From NCBI GenBank assembly GCA_003427395.1, contig BFEA01000253.1, positions 905,027 through 937,526 of the forward strand: a stretch of DNA of 32,500 bases, given 5' to 3'. This DNA comes from Chara braunii (lineage: Eukaryota; Streptophyta; Charophyceae; Charales; Characeae). The notes beneath the pieces are model-generated. The model did not search any database and was not told the DNA's origin. It saw only the letters and a program-made list of their open reading frames with translations. Position numbers and translations under genes: made by a program. Of this stretch, positions 1 to 8,062 are shown piece after piece (the stretch's first letter is position 1; each line of letters starts with the position of its first letter).

Positions 1-400
1 CACGCGACCTCCCTCATTGAAGTTTTAACATACAGATCGCACGTGATGCTTAGCGATTACATATGGCAAGCCAATGGGATAGTACTAAAACGCACTCGAC
101 ACAACTGCTATGTGTTGTATACCTGATCTCAAGAAATCGAACACGCGACCGCCCTCATCGGGATGGCTAACAAACAGTAAGAGAGAAGAGAGGAGATCAA
201 CAAAACCCAAGCACATGGCAAGACAGTGGGATAATGCTAAGACGCACTCAACACAACTCGCAATTCTGGACCATGATCCGATCTCAAGGATCGAACACGT
301 GATCCGATCTCAAGGACCATGATCCGATCTGAAGGATCGAACACGTGATCCGATCTCAAGGATCGAACACGTGACCTCCCGCATGGTTTACACACAGTAA
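1..400. repeat. Degenerate tandem repeat with nested 26-bp units
   Basis: Two diverged copies of a longer unit are visible: the stretch around 64-150 (ATGGCAAG, GGGATA, ACGCACTC, ACACAACT, then a GATCTCAAG / TCGAACACG block) recurs at about 213-310. Inside the second copy a 26-bp unit starting GATCCGATCTCAAGGATCGA is repeated at 275-300, 301-320 (shortened), 321-346 and 347-372. Read on the minus strand each unit contains GTGTTCGATCC, which resembles a Pol III B box (tRNA T arm). A similar block lies at about 1057-1078. No matching A box was found, so a SINE origin is only a possibility. Confidence 0.7.
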
Positions 401-428
401 GAGGGAAGAGGGAAGAGGGAAGAGGGAA
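401..428. repeat. Short purine tandem repeat (GAGGGAA)n
   Basis: Four consecutive copies of a 7-bp purine unit. It lies at the end of the 1-400 repeat block; the same GTAAGAGRGAAGAG context is seen once, unexpanded, at about 176-190. Confidence 0.8.
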
Positions 429-459
429 GAGAGGAGGTTAAGAAAACTCGAGCCCATGC

Positions 460-850
460 ATTACTACGAATAAAAAAACATTCATGAAGAACGATCATCT
501 TCCGATAGACCCTGCGCAGCGTTTCATCCGGTTGCCAGTGCGGAATCGTCAGGGAAAGCGCTAAGCGATCAAAAAAAAAAAAAGGGAAAGCGTTCAGGGG
601 TCATTGGTGTACCTGGCAGATTACCTGTCGGGACAAGCACTGACAAGCGATAAAAAAAAAAAAAAAAAACAGAAAGCGTGTCTTTTCGGCATCGCAGATG
701 CGGCGCAAGGATCACAAACACTAATCGAGAAACGATCCAACTAAAAGAAAAAGGAACAAAAAAAAAAAAAAAAGAATCGAAAAAGCGATCAATGACAGAA
801 GCGAGAGAGTAATGATTACCATTTGCTGCTAATGAATATTGAGAATTAAC
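460..850. other. A-rich gene-free stretch with repeated AAGCGAT plus poly-A ends
   Basis: No credible coding region is seen. The short string AAGCGAT(C) runs directly into poly-A at about 563-581 and again at about 644-669, and occurs once more without a tail at about 783. The first is bracketed by GGGAAAGCG on both sides (552-560 and 582-590). This could reflect tiny 3' ends of retroposed sequence. A block AATGACAGAAGCGAGA occurs at about 791 and again at about 899. Confidence 0.4.
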
Positions 851-985
851 GAACATTCTTTTACGGTCCGCAATTTATAAAAACCGAAGAACGAGACCAA
901 TGACAGAAGCGAGACAGTAATGAAGAACGAGATTTGGAAATAAGGAAAGAAAAATAGAGATTTGGAGGTACAGAGAAAGTAAAGC

Positions 986-1064
986 GGTATAGCAGCCGCA
1001 GTGTCCGATCTTTTCTTTTTTCTTTCTTTTTTTTTTTTGGCATAGCAGCCGCGGTGTCCGATCT
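986..1064. repeat. Poly-T tract flanked by a 26-bp direct repeat
   Basis: The 26 bases at 986-1011 recur at 1039-1064 with two mismatches. Between them lies only a T-rich run (1012-1038) with a few C. This is the shape expected for an insertion of little more than a poly-A tail on the minus strand with a target-site duplication, although a local duplication with T-tract slippage would look the same. Confidence 0.6.
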
Positions 1065-1494
1065 CAGAATCGAACTCGCAAAAAATACCAGTAAACCGAT
1101 AAATAGATCCGTAAAAATTGAAAAATAGAAGGGAGGGGGGGAAACGAAAAAGACGAGGCAGGCATTCTTCCTTCGGTAGCATCCTTGAGAATTGGAACGA
1201 TACAGAGAAAAGATAGATTACCGTCTTCACCGGAATAGAGCGCCCAGTCATTGCAGCTGTATTTGGTGCAACTTTCAGTCTGGATACAGCTGGAATGACC
1301 GCGCGTGCTATTCAGATGAAGAGGGTGACGTGGCCCCTGCGCAAGGATGACACAACACGCACGAATCGATACATAGACGAAACATTATATCATATATTTT
1401 CAATTAAAAATTGAAAAAAAAAGAAAAAAACAGTAGCCCGCGTGGCAGCAGAGGGAATGCCAAGAGATACACTTCAAAGACAAACAAAAACAAA

Positions 1495-1640
1495 AAACAC
1501 ACACAAAAAAAAAAAAGAGATAAGACTTCGGTTGTCAGCCCACTGATCGTCAGATGTGAGAAGGAAAAAAACAAATGTGAGAACGAAAAAGCAGTCCACC
1601 GATCGTCAAATGTAAGAACGAACCAAAAAAAAAAAAACGG
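1495..1640. repeat. A-rich stretch with a diverged short tandem duplication
   Basis: A unit containing CGATCGTCA(G/A)ATGT(G/A)AGAA occurs at about 1545-1565 and again at about 1599-1620, each followed by an A-rich run. Poly-A runs are also present at about 1505-1516 and 1625-1637. There is no coding signal. Confidence 0.5.
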
Positions 1641-1679
1641 CGAGTGTATCTTTCCACGCTCTAGCTGAAGATACACTCG
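1641..1679. repeat. Perfect 12-bp hairpin beside poly-A
   Basis: The arms CGAGTGTATCTT (1641-1652) and AAGATACACTCG (1668-1679) are exact reverse complements with a 15-nt loop. The left arm follows a poly-A run, so on the minus strand the hairpin precedes a T-run. Its function is unknown. Confidence 0.7.
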
Positions 1680-1725
1680 GCACTTCAGCACGTTTGGACA
1701 ATAATACGCAACAGGCAGACCCATA

Positions 1726-1840
1726 CTACCGTCTTGCCCCGAACACGACGCACCCTGATAATGAATGAACGAATTCCAGCCATCTTTCCGGTCCGGTTCA
1801 GTCGAAATGAGGCTGCGCTGTGTTCGGGGGAAGACGGTAG
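1726..1840. mobile_element. Small fold-back (MITE-like) element, 27-bp inverted termini
   Basis: The left arm 1726-1752 starts CTACCGTCTTGCCCCG. The right arm 1814-1840, read on the other strand, starts CTACCGTCTTCCCCCG, and the arms match with about three mismatches. The interior is about 61 bp and has no open frame. I could not see a clear target-site duplication, so the exact ends and family are uncertain. Confidence 0.55.
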
Positions 1841-2500
1841 GCAGGAGAGGTAGGCAGTAGAGGTAGCCAGCTACCCCCTAAAAGAACGGGCGGGCTACAA
1901 TCAAAAGTAGGAGGGAGGGAGGGGGGGGCAGGAGAGATTAGACGCAATGAATCCGTAGAGCTCTAGAATTTCGTCCCTTGAAATCTAGGAGCGAGGGGGC
2001 AGGCGGGCTACCTCCCTTGAAATCTGTCCAAGACAGAATCAGGGACAAAACAGAAAACAACGACAGCACCAGACAGACAGAGAACATGCAGACGCTGAGG
2101 AGTAAGGTCGGGATCTCGACCAGCAAGTCGCAGACGAACATACCTCTTCTCGGAGCTCCAGGATTTCGTCCCTCGAAATTTTTTCCAAGGCCAGACAAGA
2201 GACGTGGCTGCTTAGGACCCCCACGATGGCGATCGCGATCGCGATCGCTATTAATAGACTTGAGAAAGGGAGGCGGTCGGTCCGAAGATCCTTCTTCTCC
2301 ATCATCTCCATCTTCTTCATCTTCTTCTCCTTCTGCTTCGTTGTCGTCGAGAGAGAGCGGCACAACGATATCGATGACCTTAATACCATGGGCTCTGCTT
2401 TGTTCTTTAAGCTCTACAAGCGTTGTGAGACGGCAGAATCACAACGGACGAACGAGCGTTCAAGACCTATCGATCTCTCCTCCTTTCGCTTCTTCTCGCA
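1841..2500. other. Gene-free purine/pyrimidine-rich stretch
   Basis: Frames are open here only because of skewed composition. Repeated bits are visible: GAATTTCGTCCCTTGAAATC near 1966, CCCTTGAAATCTGTCC near 2013 and GGATTTCGTCCCTCGAAAT near 2160 are diverged copies of one short unit. GCGATC is repeated in tandem at 2229-2248. I see no protein family in any frame. Confidence 0.5.
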
Positions 2501-2529
2501 CAGCCCAAGGGTCAAACGAATAGTCCACT

Positions 2530-2765
2530 TTCTCCTCTCCCTACCCCTCCTCCGTCTCCTTCTCCTCCTCCTCTTCTTCCTCCTATCAACGTATCGTCTT
2601 CCTTCTCTTCAGCGTCGTCCTACTAAATCTCCAGCGCTTGTTCCCCCTCCTTCCCCCTCCCCTACCTCCTCCTTCCTCCTCCTTCCTCCTCCTCCTTCCT
2701 CCTCCTTCCTCCTCCTCTGTCCTCCTTCCTCCTCCTTCCTCCTCCTTCCTCCTCTTACTGCTGAT
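2530..2765. repeat. Polypyrimidine minisatellite (TCCTCCTTCC-type)
   Basis: An almost pure C/T strand with reiterated TCCTCC, CTTCCTCC and CCCCTCC words, densest at 2640-2756. The long frames through it encode only Ser/Pro/Leu runs, or Arg/Glu/Gly runs on the other strand, so they are composition artefacts and not genes. Confidence 0.85.
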
Positions 2766-3059
2766 ACTATCAATCTGTCAGATCTCTGTTGCCGCAGATA
2801 TAGTATGCGCGCGCACACAGAATTGTGAGTGTGAATGTCAAAACCGTCCACCTTTTACATCTCCCGCACACCAGGGCGAACTAGCCTTCTTCCCTCTTCT
2901 TGATCCTTGTCCACCTTTCCTCCCTCCCACCGCCACTGTCGGTTCCAGCATTGAGGACGAAGAAGATGGCTTACACACACTCCACCTACTCTCCTCTTCC
3001 TTCTCTCTTCCTCATCCTTGTCTCACTCGCACTCCCCTTCTCTTGATACCGCCGCCGCT

Positions 3060-3380
3060 GTTTCGAAACTACGATTCAAATCTCTTTCTTCCCGCGCAAG
3101 TCGAGCGATCCTGGCAGCGAGTCATTTTTCCCGCGCAAAAAATACAGAAACCGATGTTAACGACGCATCTTTCCGCTTCGATTCAAATCTCTTCGTCTTT
3201 CTTCCCGCGCGCGCCCAAGGCAAGCGATCCTCTTCTTTTCCCCGCGCGAATTTTCGTTGCGAGGACAAGAACAAAACAAGAAAGGGGGGAAAAAAAAATG
3301 CTAACTACTCCGCGCTCCACTGCTATGTCGACTCCACGATTCAAAATCGACTCTCTTTCTTCCCGCCCAAGCACTCACAG
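3060..3380. repeat. Three diverged copies of a ~110-bp unit
   Basis: The block (C)GATTCAAA(T/A)(A)TC...CTTTCTTCCCGC followed by CAAG...AGCGA occurs near 3073, 3179 and 3340. The spacing of about 106 then about 160 bp shows degeneration or an insertion in the last unit. Frames across it share composition only. Confidence 0.55.
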
Positions 3381-3448
3381 CGAGCATGAGAAGAAACGTT
3401 CGTTCGCTCTTCGTCTCTCACCCGCTCATCGCTCTTCCTCCCGCGCAT

Positions 3449-3485
3449 TCTCCTCCTCCTCCTCCTCCTCCTCCTCCTCCTCCCT
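3449..3485. repeat. (TCC)n microsatellite
   Basis: About twelve TCC/CTC triplets in a row. The surrounding sequence (3386-3680) holds three CACGTG boxes near 3518, 3587 and 3624 but no recognisable gene. Confidence 0.9.
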
Positions 3486-3641
3486 CGGCGCGTCCTTCAG
3501 CCGCTACTGCTTCTGCCACGTGCAATGCTCCTGCTGCGGTTCTGTATCTCTCTGTTCCAGATCTATCTTCCCGCGGCGCGCTTTGTCACGTGCTATGCTC
3601 CAGCCGCCGCCACTGCTTTGTGCCACGTGCGCTGCTCTTCT

Positions 3642-3668
3642 GACCTTTGATCTCTGTTATCTACGGTC
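3642..3668. repeat. Solo copy of a short inverted-repeat motif
   Basis: GACC(T/G)TTGATCT followed by nTGYTATCTACGGTC. The same motif forms the core of the two fold-back elements at 6768-6944, where the outer bases pair as GACCGT/ACGGTC. Here the left arm carries a T for G change. Confidence 0.6.
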
Positions 3669-3799
3669 AGAAATCAAGTAGAGACGAAGGCTATGGGCGG
3701 GAAGAAAGGTCGATTTGCAACGCGGGACCGCGCGCTCTCTTCTTCGAAGGAGGGGCGCGATGAGCGGGGGAAAGAGAAAGCTCGTCACAACCGACAGAG

Positions 3800-3882
3800 A
3801 GTGCTCCTCCTCCTCCTACTACTCCTCTCTCCTCTCTCTCCTCTCTCTCCTCTCTCCTGCTGCTGCTGCTGCTCCTGCTGAC
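3800..3882. repeat. Polypyrimidine tract (CTCCTC/CTCTCC/CTGCTG)
   Basis: Simple-sequence DNA: CTCCT repeats, then CTCTCTCC units, then CTGCTGCTG. There is no coding meaning. Confidence 0.85.
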
Positions 3883-4145
3883 TGGCTTTGAGATTCTGGA
3901 TACGCCTGCGGCGGCTTCAATTTTTCTCTTCCCGCGCAATTTTCCCCTTCTTCCCACTTGGCCTCGATCGAATCAAGATCGAGATCGAGAAGATCGTAAC
4001 GACGACAACACGTTGCTAGCGCACGGATCTCTTTTCCGCCGGCGCAACGACGCACCTCCTACCTCTCCTCTCTCTCTCTCTCCCTCTCCTTTCTCTTGCT
4101 TCTCTTCTGCCTTTGCCCCCGCCACTTCCGCCCCTTCACTCACCC

Positions 4146-4178
4146 CTGTCTCTTATACACATCTAGATGTGTATAAGA

Positions 4179-4183
<5 letters not shown>
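4146..4183. other. Back-to-back Tn5/Nextera mosaic ends (library artefact)
   Basis: CTGTCTCTTATACACATCT is followed directly by AGATGTGTATAAGAGACAG. The two are exact 19-bp Tn5 mosaic-end sequences in inverted orientation, forming a perfect 38-bp palindrome. Hyperactive Tn5 tagmentation adaptors carry this 19-mer, and its translation (SYTHLDVYKRQ) is a familiar contaminant in predicted proteins. It sits exactly where a (CA)n tract begins. The bases left and right of it may come from different molecules. Confidence 0.95.

Positions 4184-4223
<40 letters not shown>
4184..4223. repeat. (CA)20 microsatellite
   Basis: A pure CA dinucleotide run that starts immediately after the mosaic-end pair. 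Confidence 0.95.
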
Positions 4224-4225
<2 letters not shown>

Positions 4226-4476
4226 CTCTTCACTTTTACCTCGGTGATAATATTTACGCATCATCTCCACTTCCAACAAGGAAAGAAGCGGGAAGACGTA
4301 TGGGTCAACCACGTCAGCATCTTTTCACTCAGGTCGTCAATCGCGCAGATAATTCGTAAGCCTTTTCTCATGACCGAAATAAGGAGGACCCTAACCAAGA
4401 GGTTCAACCAAATGGTGCAAACAATGCCGAGAACCCAGTAAACGAAAAACAAAATTCACAACAAAGGCAAGGAGTC

Positions 4477-4498
4477 CGATCGATCGATCGATCGATCG
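4477..4498. repeat. (CGAT)n microsatellite
   Basis: Five and a half CGAT units, self-complementary throughout. Confidence 0.9.
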
Positions 4499-4529
4499 GG
4501 CACGCAAGGGCGATGAAATCTCTCTACAA

Positions 4530-5040
4530 GGACGGGAAACAAGAGGAAATAGTGATAAACAGAGGCCAAATTGTCTCTCGTGCATACTTCCATACATCAT
4601 GTGTTTAATACCCAACCGCACGCATTGAGCTCAGAGAAATTGCGCGCCTCTCCCTGCGCGTCTCGGCCAAGTTGCGCGCCTGGCACTCCTCAGGGGCCTC
4701 CGAAGGAAGGAGAAGAAGAATAGTGAAAACAGTGGCCAAGTGAAAACAGTGGCCATAGACTGCCTCTCGTACAAACATCGATACTTAGATTTGCATTACT
4801 TCTCCGCATGTACAGTTCTCAGCATGAAACTTCATGGCAATCTCCCCGACGCGTTTCGGCCACGCTGCGCTCCTGGCACGCCTCAGGGGGATTCTCCCAA
4901 AGTCGCCTTGCCATGTCTCTGAGAAGAAGAACTAGAAGCAGAAGAAAAAGAAGAAGAAGAAGAATAGTGAATAGTGAAAAACAGGGGCACTGCCTTTCGT
5001 ACACGCTTCGGAGGTTCTTCGGTACATAGCCGCGCATAGA
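4530..5040. repeat. Diverged ~200-250-bp tandem units
   Basis: A module made of an AATAGTGA(A)AACAG(T/A)GGCCA block, a CTCTCGT(A/G)CA(T/A)AC block, a CGCG...TCGGCCA block, a CTCCTGGCACGCCTCAGGGG block and a GAAGAAGAA-rich block appears at about 4545-4715 and 4725-4970, and begins a third time at about 4970. The units differ by many indels. No protein family is seen. Confidence 0.5.
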
Positions 5041-5217
5041 AGAGTCTCAGCTCACGCGCACATTCCCCCACGCGCGTTCCGATCGGCTGTGCTGCGATCA
5101 TCCTCAGGTGGCTTCCCGCACAACCATGCCTTACGGCCCACCAAAAAGCGGAGGAGGAGGAGGAGGAATAAGAAGAGGGGTTAGCTAGACGAGACAGCAG
5201 TGAGAGCGAATCAAGAC

Positions 5218-5622
5218 TACGATGACCAGATTCAGTGTACACGACCGCGAACAGCCCGTAGAGAGAATTCAACGGCCAGAAGTGGATGCATCTGACCGCA
5301 TTAACGGCCAAACGTGGATGCAACTCACCGCAAATACGGGCATGTACCCACGATGACCAGATTCAGTGTGCACAACCGCGAACGGCCCGTAAAGAGAATT
5401 CAACGGCCAGACGTGGATGCATCTGACCGCATTCACGGCCAGACGTGGATGTATCTGAACGCATTCACGGCCAGACGTGGATGCATCTGACCGCATTCAC
5501 GGCTAGACGTGGATGCATCTGTTCACGGCCAAACGTGGATGCACCTAACCGCAACTACGGGCATGTACCCCACGATGACCAGATCAGCGCACACAACCGC
5601 GAACAGCCCGTAAAGAGAACAA
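5218..5622. repeat. Hierarchical minisatellite (32-bp units inside a longer unit)
   Basis: A 32-bp unit starting ACGTGGATGCATCTGACCGC is repeated at 5411-5442, 5443-5474 and 5475-5506, followed by shortened copies to about 5560. These sit within a longer unit bounded by GATGACCAGATTCAGTG... and ...ACGGGCATGTACC, which appears three times, starting near 5221, 5353 and 5574. Confidence 0.85.
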
Positions 5623-5670
5623 AGAGTGTGCACGTGTGTACGTGGGTGCATGCGAGGCGAGAAAAAGAAA

Positions 5671-5781
5671 GAGGGAGGGAGAGAGAGAGAGAGAGAGAGG
5701 CAGTGGAGTGTCAGACAGTGGACCCAATCGATACGGACAAGGAAAAGGAAGGACCGATGATGATCCCATCGACAACACAGC

Positions 5782-5835
<54 letters not shown>

Positions 5836-5869
5836 TTGTCGGAAAAGGAAGGACCGATGACGATCCCAT
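5671..5869. repeat. (GA)n and (CT)n tracts; 29-bp direct repeat at 100-bp spacing
   Basis: A (GA)n run spans 5671-5700 and a (CT)n run spans about 5781-5832. The CT run lies between two copies of GGAAAAGGAAGGACCGATGA + (T/C)GATCCCAT at 5741-5769 and 5841-5869, which differ at one base. Confidence 0.85.
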
Positions 5870-6189
5870 TGAGGACATCTACAAGATGGGGGTTTTATTG
5901 CCCAACCATGGCCAAAGCGGAGTAGAGGAAAAGAGCGCAGAAGCGACAAGCGAAAGTGGGAAAACGGATAAAGAAAAAAAAAACGATAGACACGGAGAAA
6001 TCAAAGAAGAAGGCAAATTTTCTTCCATAACGCAATGATGAAGAGAGGAAAAGAAACAAGAGCAATGAGAGAGAGAGAGAGAGCACCAGCGTGTCGAGAC
6101 CAGTCTGCGAGTGGGATCGAGACCAGTCTGCGAAACGGGATCGACTTGGCAGAACAGAACAGGAACAAACATGATCAATAGAGAGCGAG

Positions 6190-6192
<3 letters not shown>

Positions 6193-6283
<91 letters not shown>

Positions 6284-6284
6284 N
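6193..6284. repeat. Compound (CT)30-(CA)15 microsatellite ending in an N
   Basis: (CT)n at 6193-6252 changes without break to (CA)n at 6253-6283. The only ambiguous base in the window (N, 6284) follows at once. The length of this tract and the join after it are therefore uncertain. Confidence 0.9.
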
Positions 6285-6765
6285 TCCCTGCGCATTGAGC
6301 ACCACTACCACTTTCCTCCTCCTCCCTCCTCCTCCTCCTCCTCTTGCTCCTCCCCACTACCTCCCCCTGCCTCCCCCTCCTGGATTTCCACCAGACGAGG
6401 CCGTGCAGCTGCCGCTACAACTGGAGCTGCAGCTAGAGCCGGAGCTGAAGTCGGGGCTGCTGCGTCGGGACATCGTCGCAGAGCGCGCTATGCAACATAA
6501 AGACCGCGACCGCGACCCCGACGGCGACCGATCGAAACTCTCTGGGGGCGCGGGCGACCAGACCCCAGGGGAAACACGCCGTATACGACAAACGGAAAAA
6601 CAAAAAAAACAAATTGTCCAAGAGACGGAAAAGGGGGAAAATGGGGCAGAAAGAAAGCCCGCCAATTCTCTCTCGTTTTCCTTCTTTTCGCTTTTTCTTT
6701 TTCCCCCTCCCACCATCCCTCTGAGGTTCGGTTTCGGCGACCCCTAACCCAGTCTTTCTCGGGGA
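6285..6765. other. Gene-free stretch, CCT-rich then GC-rich
   Basis: (CCT)n-rich sequence at 6310-6375 is followed by GA/GC-rich DNA with repeated CTGGAGCTG/GAGCTG words (about 6417-6455) and ACCGCGACCGCGAC. Open frames are low in complexity and no family is recognisable. Confidence 0.4.
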
Positions 6766-6767
6766 AA

Positions 6768-6944
6768 GGTCCCACTTGCACGGATTAGGAGATTCGGCCG
6801 TCGATCTTTGCTATCTACGGTCTTAATTCGTGTAACTGGGACCTAGTCCCCGGGGTCAAGGGCCCACTCGCACGGATTACGAGATTCTGACCGTTGATCT
6901 GTGCTATCTACGGTCAATATCGCTTAATTCGTGTAAGTGGGACC
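6768..6944. mobile_element. Two tandem small fold-back elements
   Basis: Element 1 (6768-6843) has arms GGTCCCACTTGCACG and CGTGTAACTGGGACC. Element 2 (6860-6944) has arms GGGCCCACTCGCACG and CGTGTAAGTGGGACC. In each, the outer arms pair over 15 bp with two or three mismatches and an inner pair (GACCGT/ACGGTC type, 6796-6822 and 6889-6915) is nested within. They look like tandem copies of one MITE-like hairpin. The GTGGGACYTAG end word recurs near 7501 and 7767. Confidence 0.65.
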
Positions 6945-6963
6945 TAGCCCCGGAACATAACTC

Positions 6964-7130
6964 GCATGCGTTGTAAACGTGTAAAACGCATGCTTTCGCT
7001 TTCTATTCGAATACAACCTACATGCGTTCTATCCGAATAGACCTAATTTTCGAAGACAACGCATATGCGTTCTATTCCCATTTATTGAATGTTTTGAAAA
7101 TTTGAAAAACTCGAATACAACGCATGCGCG
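6964..7130. repeat. Cluster of CGCATGCG-type palindromes
   Basis: Five related words occur in 170 bp: CGCATGCG at 6963-6970, CGCATGC at 6987-6993, ACATGCGTTCTAT near 7019, ACGCATATGCGTTCTAT near 7059 and CGCATGCGCG at 7121-7130, with TCGAATA between them. They look like a decayed short tandem repeat. Confidence 0.5.
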
Positions 7131-7358
7131 TATTTCAGGGGAAGACGGGGTAGGGGGAGGTCCCACTGGCGTAGCAGCAAAGAGGGTTGGATTTTACACC
7201 TGAAATTTGATCTGGTTTTCTGTATCCTTTCGTAAAATGCGTCCATGTTCAGGCACTCTTTGCTACCGGGTAGGTAATGGGACTCGGCCTGTGCACACCC
7301 TTCATTCACATTCAATCGAACCTCTCCGCCACGAACCCGTTGGACTGCCTCTCGTGGA

Positions 7359-7511
7359 GCCAAGTCCCAGTAGGAACGTGGAGTTTCCTCCACGCCTGAA
7401 TCTGGACGTACTTGTGGAGATCGCGGTTGAGGAAACTCGACACAATTTCTGCACATCTCCACAGACACGACCAGAATCAGAGGTTGAGGAAACGCTGCAG
7501 GTGGGACTTGG
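7359..7511. mobile_element. Fold-back element with ~55-60-bp arms
   Basis: The left arm, from GCCAAGTCCCA at 7359, pairs with the right arm ending TGGGACTTGG at 7510. Inside, GTTTCCTC, CTGAATCTGG and TGTGGAGAT pair with their complements across a spacer of about 33 bp near 7420-7455. The arms differ by several indels. Confidence 0.55.
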
Positions 7512-7528
7512 CCCCTTCTAGCAGGGGC

Positions 7529-7656
7529 TTAGGGCCTCCCTCCACGACTCGCCAAATTTGCAAAATGAGAGAGAATCTTCCCTCAGAACATGGGAAGATA
7601 CACCGCCATAAATTCTGTCACTTGTGCATGTGGAGAGCTGTGGAGCGAGGCCCTTA
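7529..7656. repeat. Inverted repeat (17-bp arms)
   Basis: TTAGGGCCTCCCTCCAC at 7529-7545 and GTGGAGCGAGGCCCTTA at 7640-7656 pair with one mismatch. A further related arm (TAGGGCCTCGCTCCAC) lies near 8067-8082, so this end sequence is repeated locally. Confidence 0.6.
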
Positions 7657-7693
7657 GACCTTTTCTTTTTTTTTTTTTCAGAGGCCCTTAGAC
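7647..7693 (-). repeat. Bare poly-T insertion with perfect 13-bp flanking repeat
   Basis: GAGGCCCTTAGAC at 7647-7659 is repeated exactly at 7681-7693. The 21 bases between (7660-7680) are almost all T. This fits insertion of a retroposed poly-A tail with nearly no body, on the minus strand, with a target-site duplication. Confidence 0.7.
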
Positions 7694-7812
7694 TTGGTTT
7701 CCAGTACCGACCAGTTCCTATCCTACCATCCGATCACGCGCTGTGGCCAAGGCTAAACCCCTGCTAGTGGGACTTAGGGCAACAGCCTTGGGATATCTTC
7801 ATTGATCGGACC

Positions 7813-7861
7813 GGCCCTTGGTGATTCAGAATGGTTTATTCCATTCCATTCATCAAGGGCC
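7813..7861. repeat. 21-bp-arm hairpin, 6-nt loop
   Basis: The left arm GGCCCTTGGTGA...GAATGG pairs with CCATTC...TCAAGGGCC. The loop is TTTATT near 7835-7840. The hairpin directly abuts the 3' side of the tRNA-like minus-strand sequence. Confidence 0.65.
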
Positions 7862-7924
7862 AAACCAGGATTTGAACATGGGTCTGTATTACCACAGTTG
7901 ATGGGTGTACCAACTGAGCTGGGC
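7857..7924 (-). pseudogene. tRNA-like relic (possible SINE head)
   Basis: Read on the minus strand it has AGCTCAGTTGGTA, a good A box/D arm (plus coordinates 7908-7920), and about 32 nt later GTTCAAATCCTGG, a good B box/T arm (7865-7877). The spacing fits a tRNA. The T stem pairs 4 of 5, but I could not draw a convincing acceptor or anticodon stem, so a functional tRNA is unlikely. A tRNA-derived SINE or tRNA pseudogene is more probable. The 3' side runs into the hairpin at 7813-7861. Confidence 0.5.
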
Positions 7925-8020
7925 TCGTTCGTGTTCCCAGTTCTTTGCTTCTTTCTTGGTTTTTCCTTCTTTTTCCCCAGTTCTGCTCTCATGTCTTGTC
8001 CTGACACTAGTGAAGCATCG

Positions 8021-8062
8021 ACACAGACACACACACACACAGACACACACACACACACACAC
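8021..8062. repeat. (CA)n microsatellite with interruptions
   Basis: ACACAGACAC-type repeats merge into pure CA. A T-rich stretch with long T runs follows at 8129-8170. Confidence 0.9.

Noticed and set aside
1641-1679. Bacterial-type terminator (hairpin plus T-run on the minus strand)
   Set aside because: The context is eukaryotic repeat DNA with no gene upstream.
2226-3681. Long open frames rich in Ser/Pro/Leu (200 and 347 codons)
   Set aside because: They follow a polypyrimidine strand where stop codons are rare; no domain and no complexity, so treated as composition artefacts.
4013-4441. 142-codon frame on the plus strand
   Set aside because: It runs through the Nextera mosaic ends (SYTHLDVYKRQ) and a (CA)n tract, so it is an artefact.
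5218-5560. CRISPR-like array (32-bp repeats)
   Set aside because: The units are directly abutting with no unique spacers and are part of a larger tandem unit; this is an ordinary minisatellite in eukaryotic DNA.
5445-6500. Frames with Arg/Glu, Ser/Leu and His/Thr repeats
   Set aside because: They are translations of (GA)n, (CT)n and (CA)n microsatellites.
7082-7468. 128-codon minus-strand frame
   Set aside because: It overlaps the CGCATGCG cluster and a fold-back element and shows no family features.
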